Origin: Bacillota bacterium
Lineage (GTDB): Bacteria > Bacillota > Clostridia > Saccharofermentanales > Fastidiosipilaceae
Assembly: GCA_023388435.1 (NCBI GenBank)
Contig: JAEWGG010000009.1
Coordinates: forward strand, 1 to 59,597
DNA: 59,597 nt
Direction of reading: 5' to 3'
Shown here: positions 8,375-16,271 of the stretch, piece by piece
Layout: the number at the start of each line of letters is the position of its first letter
Position numbering within the stretch: position 1 is the stretch's first letter
Notes under the pieces: model-generated
The model's input: only the letters and a program-made list of their open reading frames with translations
Told to the model about the DNA's origin: nothing
Databases searched by the model: none
Made by a program: the position numbers and the translations under genes

Positions 8375-9475
8375 TCAGCTGCGCACAGGGCCCTGATCAG
8401 GTAGAGCCCCCAATAATTCCAGATTTAAGAGGTCCCCCTTGAAGCTGACCCCGGGACCAAAACCGGTCAGACTGAGGTCACTACCCAGGACGCGATGACA
8501 GGGGATACGAATCTCCAGCGGATTGGCCGCGCAGGCGGCCCCCACCGCTCGGCAGAGCTTGTGGGCCCGCTCTTCATCTCCCGGGCAGAGTCTGCGGGCG
8601 AGATCGAGGTAGGAGCGGGTGCCCCCATAGCCAATCTGGGAAATCTCACGCCACACGGCCTGCTGGAAACTGCTCCCCACAGGCTGGTGATAGGGAAAGT
8701 CGAGCTGTCTTAGTTCGCCGTTCAGGTAGGCCCGAAGCTGATCGAAGGCGGTCAGCAGCTGGCCTGAGAGGCGCTCACGCTGTTGCTCCGGTGGCAGTTC
8801 AGGACGCTGGAGCTCCCCAGCATCGGAGATGCAGGCGGCCGCTGAGGCCCAGAGCAGGAGCTGGGGATTTTCCGGGACCTGTCCGTAGGGCGAGAAGCCG
8901 ATCTTCCTCGTCCCCTCCTCATCCCCCTCCGCAACGAGGAGGCCCGATCCAAAGGGCAAAAAGAAATACATGCCGTTCTGCGGATTGCGCAGGAACCAGG
9001 TCCACTGGGCCACCGGAGCCGGAGTCCCGGATGCGGTCTCGGCGGCATCGTAAATCAGCCCTTCAAGGCGAAAGCCGAGACGCTGCAAGAGGGGTTCCAG
9101 AGCCTGGAGCTGCTCCCCGTTCCGCTGGGCCACACCGACTGTAATGCGCCAATACCCAAGTTCTAAGAGCAGGGCGGGCAGGGCTTTTTCCAGGCAGTCC
9201 AGGGCCTCTGGCGGCAGGGGCCGGGAACTGCTGCGGAGGTAGAGCTGAGCCCGACGGACTTCTTGCCAGTCGGGCCAGAACTCCATAAGCAGGAGGGGGA
9301 CGGCTTCATTTCCCGCCTCTTCCCAGAGAATGGACCTCCGGACCTCAAAGAGGCGCTTGGACTTGCCGTAGAGCTCGCGGGCGGCACTGAGGGTACCCGT
9401 AATCAGGCCCTCCTGTAACAAGGGGCGCACATCCTGAATCAGGAAACGCTCCAGACGGTAGCTCGTTTCCCCCAT
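8375..9475 (-). CDS. GNAT-like domain fused to O6-alkylguanine-DNA alkyltransferase
   Basis: The C-terminal third (residues about 265-360) is an Ogt/MGMT DNA repair domain. It has the helix-turn-helix wing SFQQAVWREISQIGYG and the suicide cysteine in IPCHRVLG (C326). It removes O6-methyl groups from guanine. Residues about 1-155 resemble a GNAT acetyltransferase, ending in the strand-helix pattern of LEPLLQRLGFRLEGLIYD. Residues 160-250 are an extra region I do not recognise. The gene starts seven bases after the stop of the neighbouring 209-residue protein, so they are probably co-transcribed. The alkyltransferase half is certain; the GNAT call is by pattern only. Confidence 0.85.
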   Translation of the reverse strand: MGETSYRLERFLIQDVRPLLQEGLITGTLSAARELYGKSKRLFEVRRSILWEEAGNEAVPLLLMEFWPDWQEVRRAQLYLRSSSRPLPPEALDCLEKALPALLLELGYWRITVGVAQRNGEQLQALEPLLQRLGFRLEGLIYDAAETASGTPAPVAQWTWFLRNPQNGMYFFLPFGSGLLVAEGDEEGTRKIGFSPYGQVPENPQLLLWASAAACISDAGELQRPELPPEQQRERLSGQLLTAFDQLRAYLNGELRQLDFPYHQPVGSSFQQAVWREISQIGYGGTRSYLDLARRLCPGDEERAHKLCRAVGAACAANPLEIRIPCHRVLGSDLSLTGFGPGVSFKGDLLNLELLGALPDQGPVRS

Positions 9476-9482
9476 GACTACA

Positions 9483-10112
9483 TCAGGCCTTATGTTCAGT
9501 CAGGGCCAGGCGGACGTAGCGTCGACCCGCCATCTGCGGAGACTTCAGTTTCTTGCCTTCCTCACCACGCAGCTCGGCACCCAGACCTTCAATCAGTTGG
9601 GCGAAACGCTTATAGAAGACGGCCGAAGCCTTGCCCAGACCACAGTGCTGGAAGGTCCATTCAAGGTCTATATTAATCTCCGGCAAATCCTCGCGTTCTA
9701 TCAAGAGGATGATCAGACAGCGCATGTACTGCTCCAGCGGGGCCTCCTTGGCGAGGAGGTACTGCGGAGGAAAGTTACGGGCATCTGCCGCCAGGGTCAT
9801 ATCACCGTGCTCCCCCCAGAAGCCGCGCTGCCAGAGATAGTAGAGCTGTTCGTTCATCGCCGTGCGGAACTGCATATAGTCCCGCCCCTGGACGGCTAAG
9901 CGCTCCGCCTTCTGATGCCAGAAATAGTCCAGGATACGTGATTCCGTCATGGTGTCACACTGGGCCCAGCGCAGGTAGACCGCAAGGTCGTGGGCGCTGA
10001 ACTGATAGATGGGCACCGGGGCCTTGGGGGCACGCTTGCGCGGCTTCGGCACCGCGGGCTTAGTGGCCGCCTTGCTGGTCGCCTTGGCCTTCGTCGTCTT
10101 CTTCTCAGCCAT
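9483..10112 (-). CDS. Conserved hypothetical protein with a basic Ala/Lys tail
   Basis: I do not recognise this 209-residue protein. The first 35 residues are a histone-like Lys/Ala/Pro tail (KKTTKAKATSKAATKPAVPKP). The rest is a compact alpha-helical-looking domain rich in Tyr, Trp and Leu (for example DLAVYLRWAQCDT and EQYMRCLIILL). No signal peptide or membrane segment is seen. The ATG at 10112 has AGGAG seven bases upstream, which favours it over an upstream start at 10178. The basic tail and its position next to a DNA-alkylation repair gene are compatible with nucleic-acid binding, but that is only a guess. Confidence 0.7.
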   Translation of the reverse strand: MAEKKTTKAKATSKAATKPAVPKPRKRAPKAPVPIYQFSAHDLAVYLRWAQCDTMTESRILDYFWHQKAERLAVQGRDYMQFRTAMNEQLYYLWQRGFWGEHGDMTLAADARNFPPQYLLAKEAPLEQYMRCLIILLIEREDLPEINIDLEWTFQHCGLGKASAVFYKRFAQLIEGLGAELRGEEGKKLKSPQMAGRRYVRLALTEHKA

Positions 10113-10187
10113 GTTCTTCTCCTTGCCTATGTCTGCGACTGTCAGATCAGATTCGTGTAGGACGCTTGGGCGTCTCAACGTCGCAGC

Positions 10188-10451
10188 TCAATCTTCCTTG
10201 CTTGCGGCCTCGGCCCCGTACAGGTTCAGGCGGAAGAGGCGGCTCTCGTCCTCGGGCTTCTCACACTCAATGTTGGCCTCGAGAAGACGTCCGCCCTGAA
10301 TCAGGTTCATCAGTCCCATCATCTGGCTCAGCTTACTGCGCAGATTGAGGCGGTCGCCTTCGGCCGTGACCAGGAAGACATTACCTTCGCAGCGGTCCAG
10401 GGCGTCCATGAAACTCTTGACGTCCAGATCGTGCATCTTGAAACTCACCAT
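10188..10451 (-). CDS. Small conserved protein of unknown function
   Basis: This 87-residue soluble protein has the core VTAEGDRLNLRSKLSQM, which matches a short protein family common in Clostridia. Databases sometimes label that family polyA polymerase without support. It is probably a small alpha/beta domain. The ATG at 10451 is preceded by AAAGGAGAG. It lies 75 bases upstream of the 209-residue gene and reads into it. Function is unknown. Confidence 0.72.
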   Translation of the reverse strand: MVSFKMHDLDVKSFMDALDRCEGNVFLVTAEGDRLNLRSKLSQMMGLMNLIQGGRLLEANIECEKPEDESRLFRLNLYGAEAASKED

Positions 10452-10573
10452 AGTTTTCTCTCCTTTCGACAGCACCCATGCCGTCTTTCTATCGTCTATT
10501 CCATTGTATATGAAAGCAGGTCTCTCTGCATTAATGAATGCTTATTGGAGCGGATGCCCAAAAAGTCCTGCGT

Positions 10574-10933
10574 TTAGCGCTCGCCACGACCCTGGGCACG
10601 AAGTACGTGCCAGTACCAGAAGCCCAGCAGGGCCAGGAGGATTTCCGCACCGAGCAGCAGGCAAAAACGGTCCACCTCGTTTAAGGACAGGGCGATGTCG
10701 AGGACTAAGAGCAGGACCAGGACCAGCAGAGCCAGTGCATAGCGCAGGCTGCGGTGGGCCTGAATGAGGGGCCAGAATCGGGGGCGCTCCGCCCGGGCCT
10801 CTTCCCAGAAGACCTCCTGACTGGGAGCCTCTTCCTCCCGCTTCCTGCGCCGGCGGCGCTTTTTACCCACTTCTTCTTCAAAACTGTCAAAGGCCTGTTC
10901 CGGCTTCTCTTTCTGGGCTTTTTTGCGTGCCAT
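10574..10933 (-). CDS. Small two-helix membrane protein
   Basis: This 119-residue protein has a highly charged cytoplasmic N-terminus with a KKRRRRRKREEE block near residues 24-35. Two hydrophobic helices follow at about 64-83 and 90-110. I do not recognise a family. Its ATG at 10933 follows GAGAGG. It is the first gene of the leftward run and is driven by the minus-strand half of the symmetric promoter upstream. Confidence 0.65.
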   Translation of the reverse strand: MARKKAQKEKPEQAFDSFEEEVGKKRRRRRKREEEAPSQEVFWEEARAERPRFWPLIQAHRSLRYALALLVLVLLLVLDIALSLNEVDRFCLLLGAEILLALLGFWYWHVLRAQGRGER

Positions 10934-10966
10934 ACAACAGGGCCTCTCTTCCCCAAATTTTTATCT

Positions 10967-11019
10967 ATCATAGCACAGGGGCTCCAGGAGGGCGGCTGGG
11001 ACGGGCCCTGTGCTATGAT
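10967..11019. promoter_or_regulatory. Symmetric divergent extended -10 promoters
   Basis: A perfect 14-bp inverted repeat (10967-10980 and 11006-11019, 25-base centre) lies between two divergent genes. Each arm, read outward, is CCCTGTGCTATGAT, so each arm holds an extended -10 (TGCTATGAT). One faces rqcH and the other the small membrane protein. No good -35 is present for either. The symmetry could also serve a dimeric regulator. Confidence 0.65.
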
Positions 11020-11075
11020 GGACAACACAGTTTTTCAGCGAAATAACCAGACACTACAGATATAGGGAGCTACGT

Positions 11076-13061
11076 ATGCCTCTGGATGGAATGGCCTGCC
11101 ATGTGCTGGCCCAGGAATTGGCCCAGGATCTTACGGATATGCGCATCGAACGCGTCCGCCAGGTCGGGCGTCACGACTACGCCCTCAGCTGCCGCCGCCC
11201 CGGACTCCGGGGCCAGCTGCTACTCTGCATGGCACCGAATGAACCCCGCCTCTACTTTAGTGTAGAAGAGAGCCGTGGACAGTTTGGCGAACCCAAGCGT
11301 TTCTGCGCCTTCTTGCGCAAGCACCTCACGGGCTGCCGCATCCGCGCTCTGCACTGTCCAGGCTACGAACGCGTATTTTACCTCGAGCTGGAAGGGCGCA
11401 ACGACTTGGGCGAAGAGGAGCAGAAGACTCTGCTCGTGGAACTTATTCCCCGGCACAGCAACCTGATACTCTGCCAGCATAAAGGCATCATTCTGGACGC
11501 TCTGAACCACGTCGATCACAGCATCAACCGCTACCGCGAGATACTGCCTGCCCACCCCTACGTGGCCCCGCCACAGCAGGAACAGCTGGATCTGAGTCAG
11601 GTCCAGCAAATTCTGGCTATGCGCGCTGAGACCCCAGCCCAGCTCTGGTCGCGCCTTGACCTCGGCGAGCCCCTGCACAAGGCCCTGGCCCGACAGATCC
11701 GTGGTTTCTCGCCTAAACTCGTGAGCCTCCTGGCCCGTTCAGCAGGGGTGGACCCAAGGGCCAAGGTCTCCCAGCTCCAGAGTGCGGACTGGCTCTCCCT
11801 GAGCCAGCAGTTACAGCGTCTGGTGGAACAGACTGCGGCCGGCCATTACCACTATGCCACTTATGCGGCCCCTGGTCAGCGCGAAGCCCAGGACTTCCAC
11901 GCCCTGGCCTTCGATGTCCCCCAGCTCCAGTCCTACCAACGTTTTTCGGACTGCATCGCCGACTACTACCGCCAGCAGGAAGAGCAGGAACGGCTGCGTC
12001 AGCAGCGCAGTCAGATGGAGCAGAGTCTCGCTGCCAGACGACGCTACTGGGAGCGCAAGCTGGCCCTGCACAGCGCGGAATATGAGGGCAGTGCCGGCTA
12101 TGAGCGTCTGAAGGAAGAGGGGGATCTGATCCTCGCCCACCAGGGAGAGCTACGCCCAGGCCAGAAGAGCTTTCGCTGTCAGGACTTCTACCACGATCTC
12201 GAGGACTGCACGGTTGAACTGGCGGAGGAACTGGGACCCCAGGCCAACGCCCGCCTCCGTTTTAAGCAGTACAACAAGCTCAAGGCCCGCCGTCAGCGAG
12301 CCTGGGATTTCATACAGCTCGAACAGCAGGAGCTCGCTTACCTGAGGAGCCTGGAAGTACTTCTGGAGCACGCACAAGACGCGGGAGATCTGGATCTGAT
12401 TCAGGAGGAATGGCAGGCGGTCAATCGCCAACAGGGCCCGGACCCCTTTGCCCGGCACATGCGGGCGGAACAGGACTTGGTGGAAGACCAGGAACTGGAG
12501 ACAGAGCAGGCTTCGGAGGCCATCCACCGCCCCCGTGCCAGCAAGGCCCGCCGCCGCATGGAGGCCAAGATGTCCAGAGGCGGAGCTAGGGCGAGCTTTG
12601 CCGAACGCAAGGCCCTGCGCCAGCAGCGTCAGACAGCTCCGGCCAGGCGCGGCCAGGACCAGCCCCTGGGACCCCGGCGCTACCGCAGCTCAGATGGCTT
12701 TCGCATCTCTGTGGGACGTAACAATATTCAGAATGAGCGTCTCAGCCTCCGCCAGGCCAAGAAGACGGATCTCTGGTTCCACATTCAGCGCGACGCGGGG
12801 GCCCACGTCATCCTCCACTCGGAGGGGGAACGGGACTTTAGCCCGCGGGCCCTGGAAGAGGCGGCTGGCCTGGCCGTCTGGTTCAGCCGCAGCGGCAGAT
12901 ATGCCCAGGTTGGAGGCCGAGATAAGCAGGCTGTCGACTACTGCCCCCAGTCCCATCTCCGCAAGGCCCGAGGCGCCAAGCCAGGCATGCTTCTCTACGA
13001 GGGCTATAAGACGCTCCTTGTGGAGGCCCTGGATCCTGAGCAGCTGGAGGTCCTGGACTGA
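11076..13061 (+). CDS. rqcH: Ribosome quality control factor RqcH (NFACT family)
   Basis: RqcH binds stalled 50S subunits carrying peptidyl-tRNA and adds C-terminal alanine tails for degradation. The older name is fibronectin-binding protein (FbpA). The 661-residue protein has an NFACT-N domain (about 1-200, including LLVELIPRHSNLILC), helix-hairpin and long coiled-coil parts (about 230-470), and a Arg/Lys/Gln-rich linker. The NFACT-R domain follows (about 545-650, with KTDLWFHIQRDAGAHVIL). The acidic-basic pair expected as Asp-Arg in NFACT-N reads Glu-Arg here (GYERVFYLEL). The start is ATG behind GGGAG. It is monocistronic, between a divergent promoter and a bidirectional terminator. Confidence 0.93.
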   Translation: MPLDGMACHVLAQELAQDLTDMRIERVRQVGRHDYALSCRRPGLRGQLLLCMAPNEPRLYFSVEESRGQFGEPKRFCAFLRKHLTGCRIRALHCPGYERVFYLELEGRNDLGEEEQKTLLVELIPRHSNLILCQHKGIILDALNHVDHSINRYREILPAHPYVAPPQQEQLDLSQVQQILAMRAETPAQLWSRLDLGEPLHKALARQIRGFSPKLVSLLARSAGVDPRAKVSQLQSADWLSLSQQLQRLVEQTAAGHYHYATYAAPGQREAQDFHALAFDVPQLQSYQRFSDCIADYYRQQEEQERLRQQRSQMEQSLAARRRYWERKLALHSAEYEGSAGYERLKEEGDLILAHQGELRPGQKSFRCQDFYHDLEDCTVELAEELGPQANARLRFKQYNKLKARRQRAWDFIQLEQQELAYLRSLEVLLEHAQDAGDLDLIQEEWQAVNRQQGPDPFARHMRAEQDLVEDQELETEQASEAIHRPRASKARRRMEAKMSRGGARASFAERKALRQQRQTAPARRGQDQPLGPRRYRSSDGFRISVGRNNIQNERLSLRQAKKTDLWFHIQRDAGAHVILHSEGERDFSPRALEEAAGLAVWFSRSGRYAQVGGRDKQAVDYCPQSHLRKARGAKPGMLLYEGYKTLLVEALDPEQLEVLD

Positions 13062-13093
13062 GTTCCAGCTCTCAACGAAGTAAAAAATGACAA

Positions 13094-13127
13094 AAACAGG
13101 GCTCAGCTCCGAGGCTGAGCCCTGTTT
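13094..13127. terminator. Bidirectional intrinsic terminator
   Basis: A 14-bp stem (AAACAGGGCTCAGC with its complement) and a short loop lie between the convergent rqcH and thiZ. U-rich tracts are present on both sides. The thiZ stop codon is inside the right arm. Confidence 0.85.
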
Positions 13128-13878
13128 AATTTGCTTCCAATGCAGCCAGGAGCCGTCGCCGCCAGCGCAGCTGCCAGAGTTCCGCCTCCTCCCCTTCCGC
13201 GGGCTGCCCCGGCTGGAGCTCATCCACAATGCGACCTGGATGTGATCCGAGGATATAAATACGGCTGCAGAGCTTCAAAGCCTCATCCGGATCGTGGGTG
13301 ATCAGGAGGGTGGTCAGTCTGTAGCGGGTCTGCAGGTCCCGATACCAGTCGTGCATCTGCTGCTTGGTCAGCACGTCTAGGGCGCTGAAGGCCTCGTCCA
13401 AAAGCAGGAGACGCTGGTCCTGGAGACGGGTGCGGAGCAGGGCGATGCGCTGGCGCATACCGCCTGAGAGCTCGGCTGGGTAGTAGGAGGCCACTTCAGA
13501 CATGCCGATTTCTTCCAGGGCCTTCAGGGCTTGGGCGCGGGCCTGGGCAGACTTTTGGCCCTTCAACTTCAGGGGCAGCATGAGGTTCCCGAGAACTGTC
13601 TTGTGTTCCAGGAGGAGGTCCTTTTGTAGCATATAACTGAGGGGACGGGGGCCAGGTCCGGGCTCCGCAGCTTCTATCCGTATGCTTCCCGTCTGTAGGG
13701 GCAAGAGTCCTGCAATCAGATTGAAGAGGGTGCTCTTCCCCGCCCCACTGCTACCCAACAGGCCCACACACTCGCCCTCGCGCACCAGCAGACTGACCTC
13801 GCGCAGCACCCAGCCGTCTCCAAATTGGTGGGAGACGGCTTCCAGGCTGAGTATGGGCTTAGCGGGGCAGGTAGTCAT
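13126..13878 (-). CDS. thiZ: Thiamine-precursor ABC transporter ATPase (ThiZ-like)
   Basis: This is the ATPase of an importer of the nitrate/taurine/HMP class. It has Walker A GSSGAGKS at residues 42-49, signature LSGGM, Walker B LLLLDEAFSALD, and the switch His in LLITHDPDE. Its start lies 20 bases inside the thiY gene, so translation is coupled. It is the last gene of the TPP-riboswitch operon, which argues that the substrate is a thiamine precursor such as HMP or formylaminopyrimidine. Confidence 0.88.
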   Translation of the reverse strand: MTTCPAKPILSLEAVSHQFGDGWVLREVSLLVREGECVGLLGSSGAGKSTLFNLIAGLLPLQTGSIRIEAAEPGPGPRPLSYMLQKDLLLEHKTVLGNLMLPLKLKGQKSAQARAQALKALEEIGMSEVASYYPAELSGGMRQRIALLRTRLQDQRLLLLDEAFSALDVLTKQQMHDWYRDLQTRYRLTTLLITHDPDEALKLCSRIYILGSHPGRIVDELQPGQPAEGEEAELWQLRWRRRLLAALEAN

Positions 13879-14923
13879 TGCTGAATCCCTGATTGTCGGC
13901 GATGGGCTCTGCGGTGATCTGGCGACTATTCAACCAGCGATAGAAACGGTTCCAGCGTTCAGGATCTATTTCTCCCCAAGTCTCCGCCTTCTCGCTATAA
14001 GCTTTGGAGAGATAGGCCTGGGAGGCGTAGACGAAGTCCTTCTTCCCCGCCAGTTCCGGGGCATGCTTCAGGAGTATGTCTGCGGCCTCCTTGGGATGCT
14101 CCATGGCGTAGATATAGCCTTTTTTCGTAGCTCGCAGGAAGGCCCTGGCCTGTTCGGGATTTTCCTTGAGGTAGCTTTCGTTAGAGATAATCACTGGTGA
14201 GTAGAAGTCCAGGTCCTGAGAAAAGTCGCGAAGGTAGAAGAAATTGACAGGAATCTTCTCCTGCTGGGCCATAATCCCATCCCAGCCCTGATAGATCCAG
14301 GCCGCATCGAAGAGGCCATTCACGATGGACGTCAGGGAGTTGCTATCCGTATTGGGCACCAGTTGCAGCTGGGAAAAATCAGCTTTTTGTCCCTCCATCA
14401 GCGACTGGAGCATACCGAGTTCCACGGGATCATTCCAGGTCCCGTAGCGCTTGCCCTGTAGGTCCCGAGGTTCCTGGACCCCGGCGCTGGAACTGGAGAC
14501 AATACCCGAAGTATTGTGTTCCACAATGGCGGCGACAGCCACAAGCGGGGCACCTTTTGAGAGTTTGGCGGCCATGCTGTCCTGGAAGTAGATGCCAAAG
14601 GGGGCCTTATTGTTAATAATCAGATCGGAAGTGCTGTCCTCTGGCGGCTGCTTAATATCCACCTCCAGGCCCTCCTCCGCGTAATAGCCCAGTTCCGCGG
14701 CAACGAAGAGGCCCGTGTGATTTGTGTTTGGTGTCCAGTCCAGAATGAAGTCCAGCTTGGCCTTGGCCCCCTTTTCTACCGGCTTTTGGACCTGCGTCCG
14801 CTCGGCCCCGCAGGCGCCCAGGCCCAGGCTCAGGGCGAGGATTCCGGCCGAGAGGCGGCCCAGGGCCGAGATTCTCTGCCCTCCAGGTCCCGTTTTTTTT
14901 CTCGCTGTGAAATTCTGAAACAT
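13859..14923 (-). CDS. thiY: Thiamine-precursor binding lipoprotein (ThiY/NMT1-like)
   Basis: This is the substrate-binding protein of the importer. It has a signal peptide and lipobox (LGAC, lipidated C38). The NMT1/THI5-like domain begins LDFILDWTPNTNHTG, the family hallmark of pyrimidine-precursor binders, and includes GTWNDP. It is anchored to the outer face of the membrane. The ribosome site AAGGAGG lies within the last codons of thiX and the start is one base after that stop. The riboswitch operon supports the substrate class; the exact ligand is not determined by sequence. Confidence 0.9.
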   Translation of the reverse strand: MFQNFTARKKTGPGGQRISALGRLSAGILALSLGLGACGAERTQVQKPVEKGAKAKLDFILDWTPNTNHTGLFVAAELGYYAEEGLEVDIKQPPEDSTSDLIINNKAPFGIYFQDSMAAKLSKGAPLVAVAAIVEHNTSGIVSSSSAGVQEPRDLQGKRYGTWNDPVELGMLQSLMEGQKADFSQLQLVPNTDSNSLTSIVNGLFDAAWIYQGWDGIMAQQEKIPVNFFYLRDFSQDLDFYSPVIISNESYLKENPEQARAFLRATKKGYIYAMEHPKEAADILLKHAPELAGKKDFVYASQAYLSKAYSEKAETWGEIDPERWNRFYRWLNSRQITAEPIADNQGFSNDYLPR

Positions 14924-14924
14924 C

Positions 14925-15758
14925 TTATACCTCCTTATTGTTGGACGCAGGCGCTGCGCCCGTGACTTGCTTGCTACTCTGCCGCTTCTTGCGCCGTTCG
15001 GGATGCTTCCAGGGCAGGGCCAGCACTTCGGAATACTGGACGAGGCGCATGCCGAGCAGGCTGATGGCTGAAATTAAAACAATGATGGCGAACATGGTGT
15101 CATACTGAAAAAGCTTCTTGGCCCTTATCATATACACCCCCAGGCCCTCGAAGCCGCCCAGCCACTCCGCCACCACCGCCGCAATAAAGGCGTAGGAGAC
15201 ACTGACACGCAGGCCTGCGTAGAAGTAACTGAGGGCCGCAGGAATCTTGGCGTGCCAGAGTACCTGCAGGGGGCTTGCGCGCATCAGGCGCAGCAGGTTC
15301 TGCATATCCGGATCACAGTGCCGAAAGCCATCCAAGATGCTGACCAGGAGGGGGAAGGCCGTGGTCAGGACGATGAGCAGGACCTTGGGCTGTATCCCAT
15401 AGCCCAGCCAGAGTACGAGGATGGGAGCCAGGGCGATGGTGGGAATCGTCTGGGTCAGGACAAAAAAGGGATAGAGAACTCGGTACAGGGGGCGGATGAG
15501 GTCCATGAGCAGGGCCAGGAGCCAGGCCAGCAGGACGGCCAGTCCGAGGCCGATGAGGGATTCTTTTAGCGTCACGCCGAGATGAAAGAACAGGAGCTGG
15601 CGGTCCCGATAAAATGCCAGGCCAATCTCCGAGGGCCTGGGAATGATATAGCGCGGCAGCAGGCCGGCCTGACCTAGTCCCTCCCAAATCAGAAGGGCCA
15701 GAAATGCTGCCAGGGGGGCCAGGTAGGGCTCAAGTCGGGCGTGTCGGGGCTCAGTCAT
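14925..15758 (-). CDS. thiX: Thiamine-precursor ABC transporter permease (ThiX-like)
   Basis: This is a six-helix permease of the SsuC/ThiX type, with the EAA-like loop around MRASPLQVLWHAKIPAALSYFYAGLRVSVSYAF. The start is ATG at 15758, which overlaps the last eight bases of the thiamine-binding protein gene. The frame remains open 45 bases further, but that region lies inside the upstream gene. A polar C-terminal tail (KHPERRKKRQSSKQ) is cytoplasmic. It works with ThiY and ThiZ. Confidence 0.9.
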   Translation of the reverse strand: MTEPRHARLEPYLAPLAAFLALLIWEGLGQAGLLPRYIIPRPSEIGLAFYRDRQLLFFHLGVTLKESLIGLGLAVLLAWLLALLMDLIRPLYRVLYPFFVLTQTIPTIALAPILVLWLGYGIQPKVLLIVLTTAFPLLVSILDGFRHCDPDMQNLLRLMRASPLQVLWHAKIPAALSYFYAGLRVSVSYAFIAAVVAEWLGGFEGLGVYMIRAKKLFQYDTMFAIIVLISAISLLGMRLVQYSEVLALPWKHPERRKKRQSSKQVTGAAPASNNKEV

Positions 15759-16050
15759 GGCTGTACGGGGCCAGCTTCTCCTCAGTGCTGAGGATCTGCC
15801 CATAGTTGATTTTCACGTTGGCAAACACATTTTCATGGGAGCTGCCTGCGAGCTCAAGACAGGCCTTGAGCAGTTCCAGAACCTGGTCAAGCGAACCCTC
15901 CACGACGGTTTCAAAGGGACAGACTTGACAGGACAGGCCGCTGTCCTGGAGGCGGCGGATGACCTGATCGATGAGTTCCAGCCGCGTCTCTGAACCCAGG
16001 GGTAATAGTTGTAAGGCCATACTGGCGCGGGGCTTATTTTCATTTTGCAT
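15751..16050 (-). CDS. MTH1187/YqgV-type thiamine-binding protein
   Basis: This 99-residue protein belongs to the thiamine-binding (DUF77/PF01910) family. It shows the ferredoxin-like core ALQLLPLG, VIRRLQDSGL, PFETVVEGSLDQVLELL and NVFANVKINYG. It lies right after the TPP riboswitch and before ThiX, as in other thiamine operons. I use the ATG at 16050. A longer frame reaches 16110, but that would begin inside the riboswitch terminator. Its ribosome site (AAAGGA, 13 bases upstream) is weak, so a start at 16020 is possible. Confidence 0.85.
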   Translation of the reverse strand: MQNENKPRASMALQLLPLGSETRLELIDQVIRRLQDSGLSCQVCPFETVVEGSLDQVLELLKACLELAGSSHENVFANVKINYGQILSTEEKLAPYSHD

Positions 16051-16085
16051 ATGCTTAAACAAGTCCTTTTCTGGTGTCGGGGCAT

Positions 16086-16120
16086 AAAAAAAGGAACCCC
16101 GCGAGTGCACACGAGATTCC
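16086..16120 (-). terminator. Riboswitch-controlled intrinsic terminator
   Basis: An 11-bp stem (16093-16103 with 16110-16120, some GU pairs) is followed by seven U on the minus strand. It lies between the TPP aptamer and the first gene. This is the expected expression platform: thiamine pyrophosphate binding should favour termination. Confidence 0.8.
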
Positions 16121-16141
16121 CTGTACGCAAACTAAGATGTA

Positions 16142-16221
16142 CTCCCTACGCCAGCATGACCTGGATCAGGTGCGGTCGAAGCTTCCAGCTTCCTCTCAGA
16201 CTGTGTCACAGACTCCCGTTA
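16142..16221 (-). promoter_or_regulatory. TPP riboswitch (THI element) aptamer
   Basis: The minus strand contains the conserved THI-box parts in order: the 5' ACGGGAGT strand, CTGAGAGG, the GACC...CCTGATCCAGGTC segment, and the closing ATGCTGGCGTAGGGAG. It controls the thiamine-binding protein-thiXYZ operon. It should switch the importer off when thiamine pyrophosphate is plentiful. Confidence 0.95.
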
Positions 16222-16229
16222 CTTTTGCA

Positions 16230-16238
16230 AGTGTAACA
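16230..16238 (-). promoter_or_regulatory. Extended -10 promoter of the thiamine operon
   Basis: TGTTACACT on the minus strand starts about ten bases before the aptamer. It matches the TGTG-pyrimidine-TA pattern seen at other promoters in this window. Confidence 0.6.
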
Positions 16239-16271
16239 CAGGCCCTAAGAGGGGGCAAGTAGCCCGCCCAG

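Noticed and set aside
16051..16110. Longer start for the thiamine-binding protein
   Set aside because: It lies in the riboswitch terminator stem.
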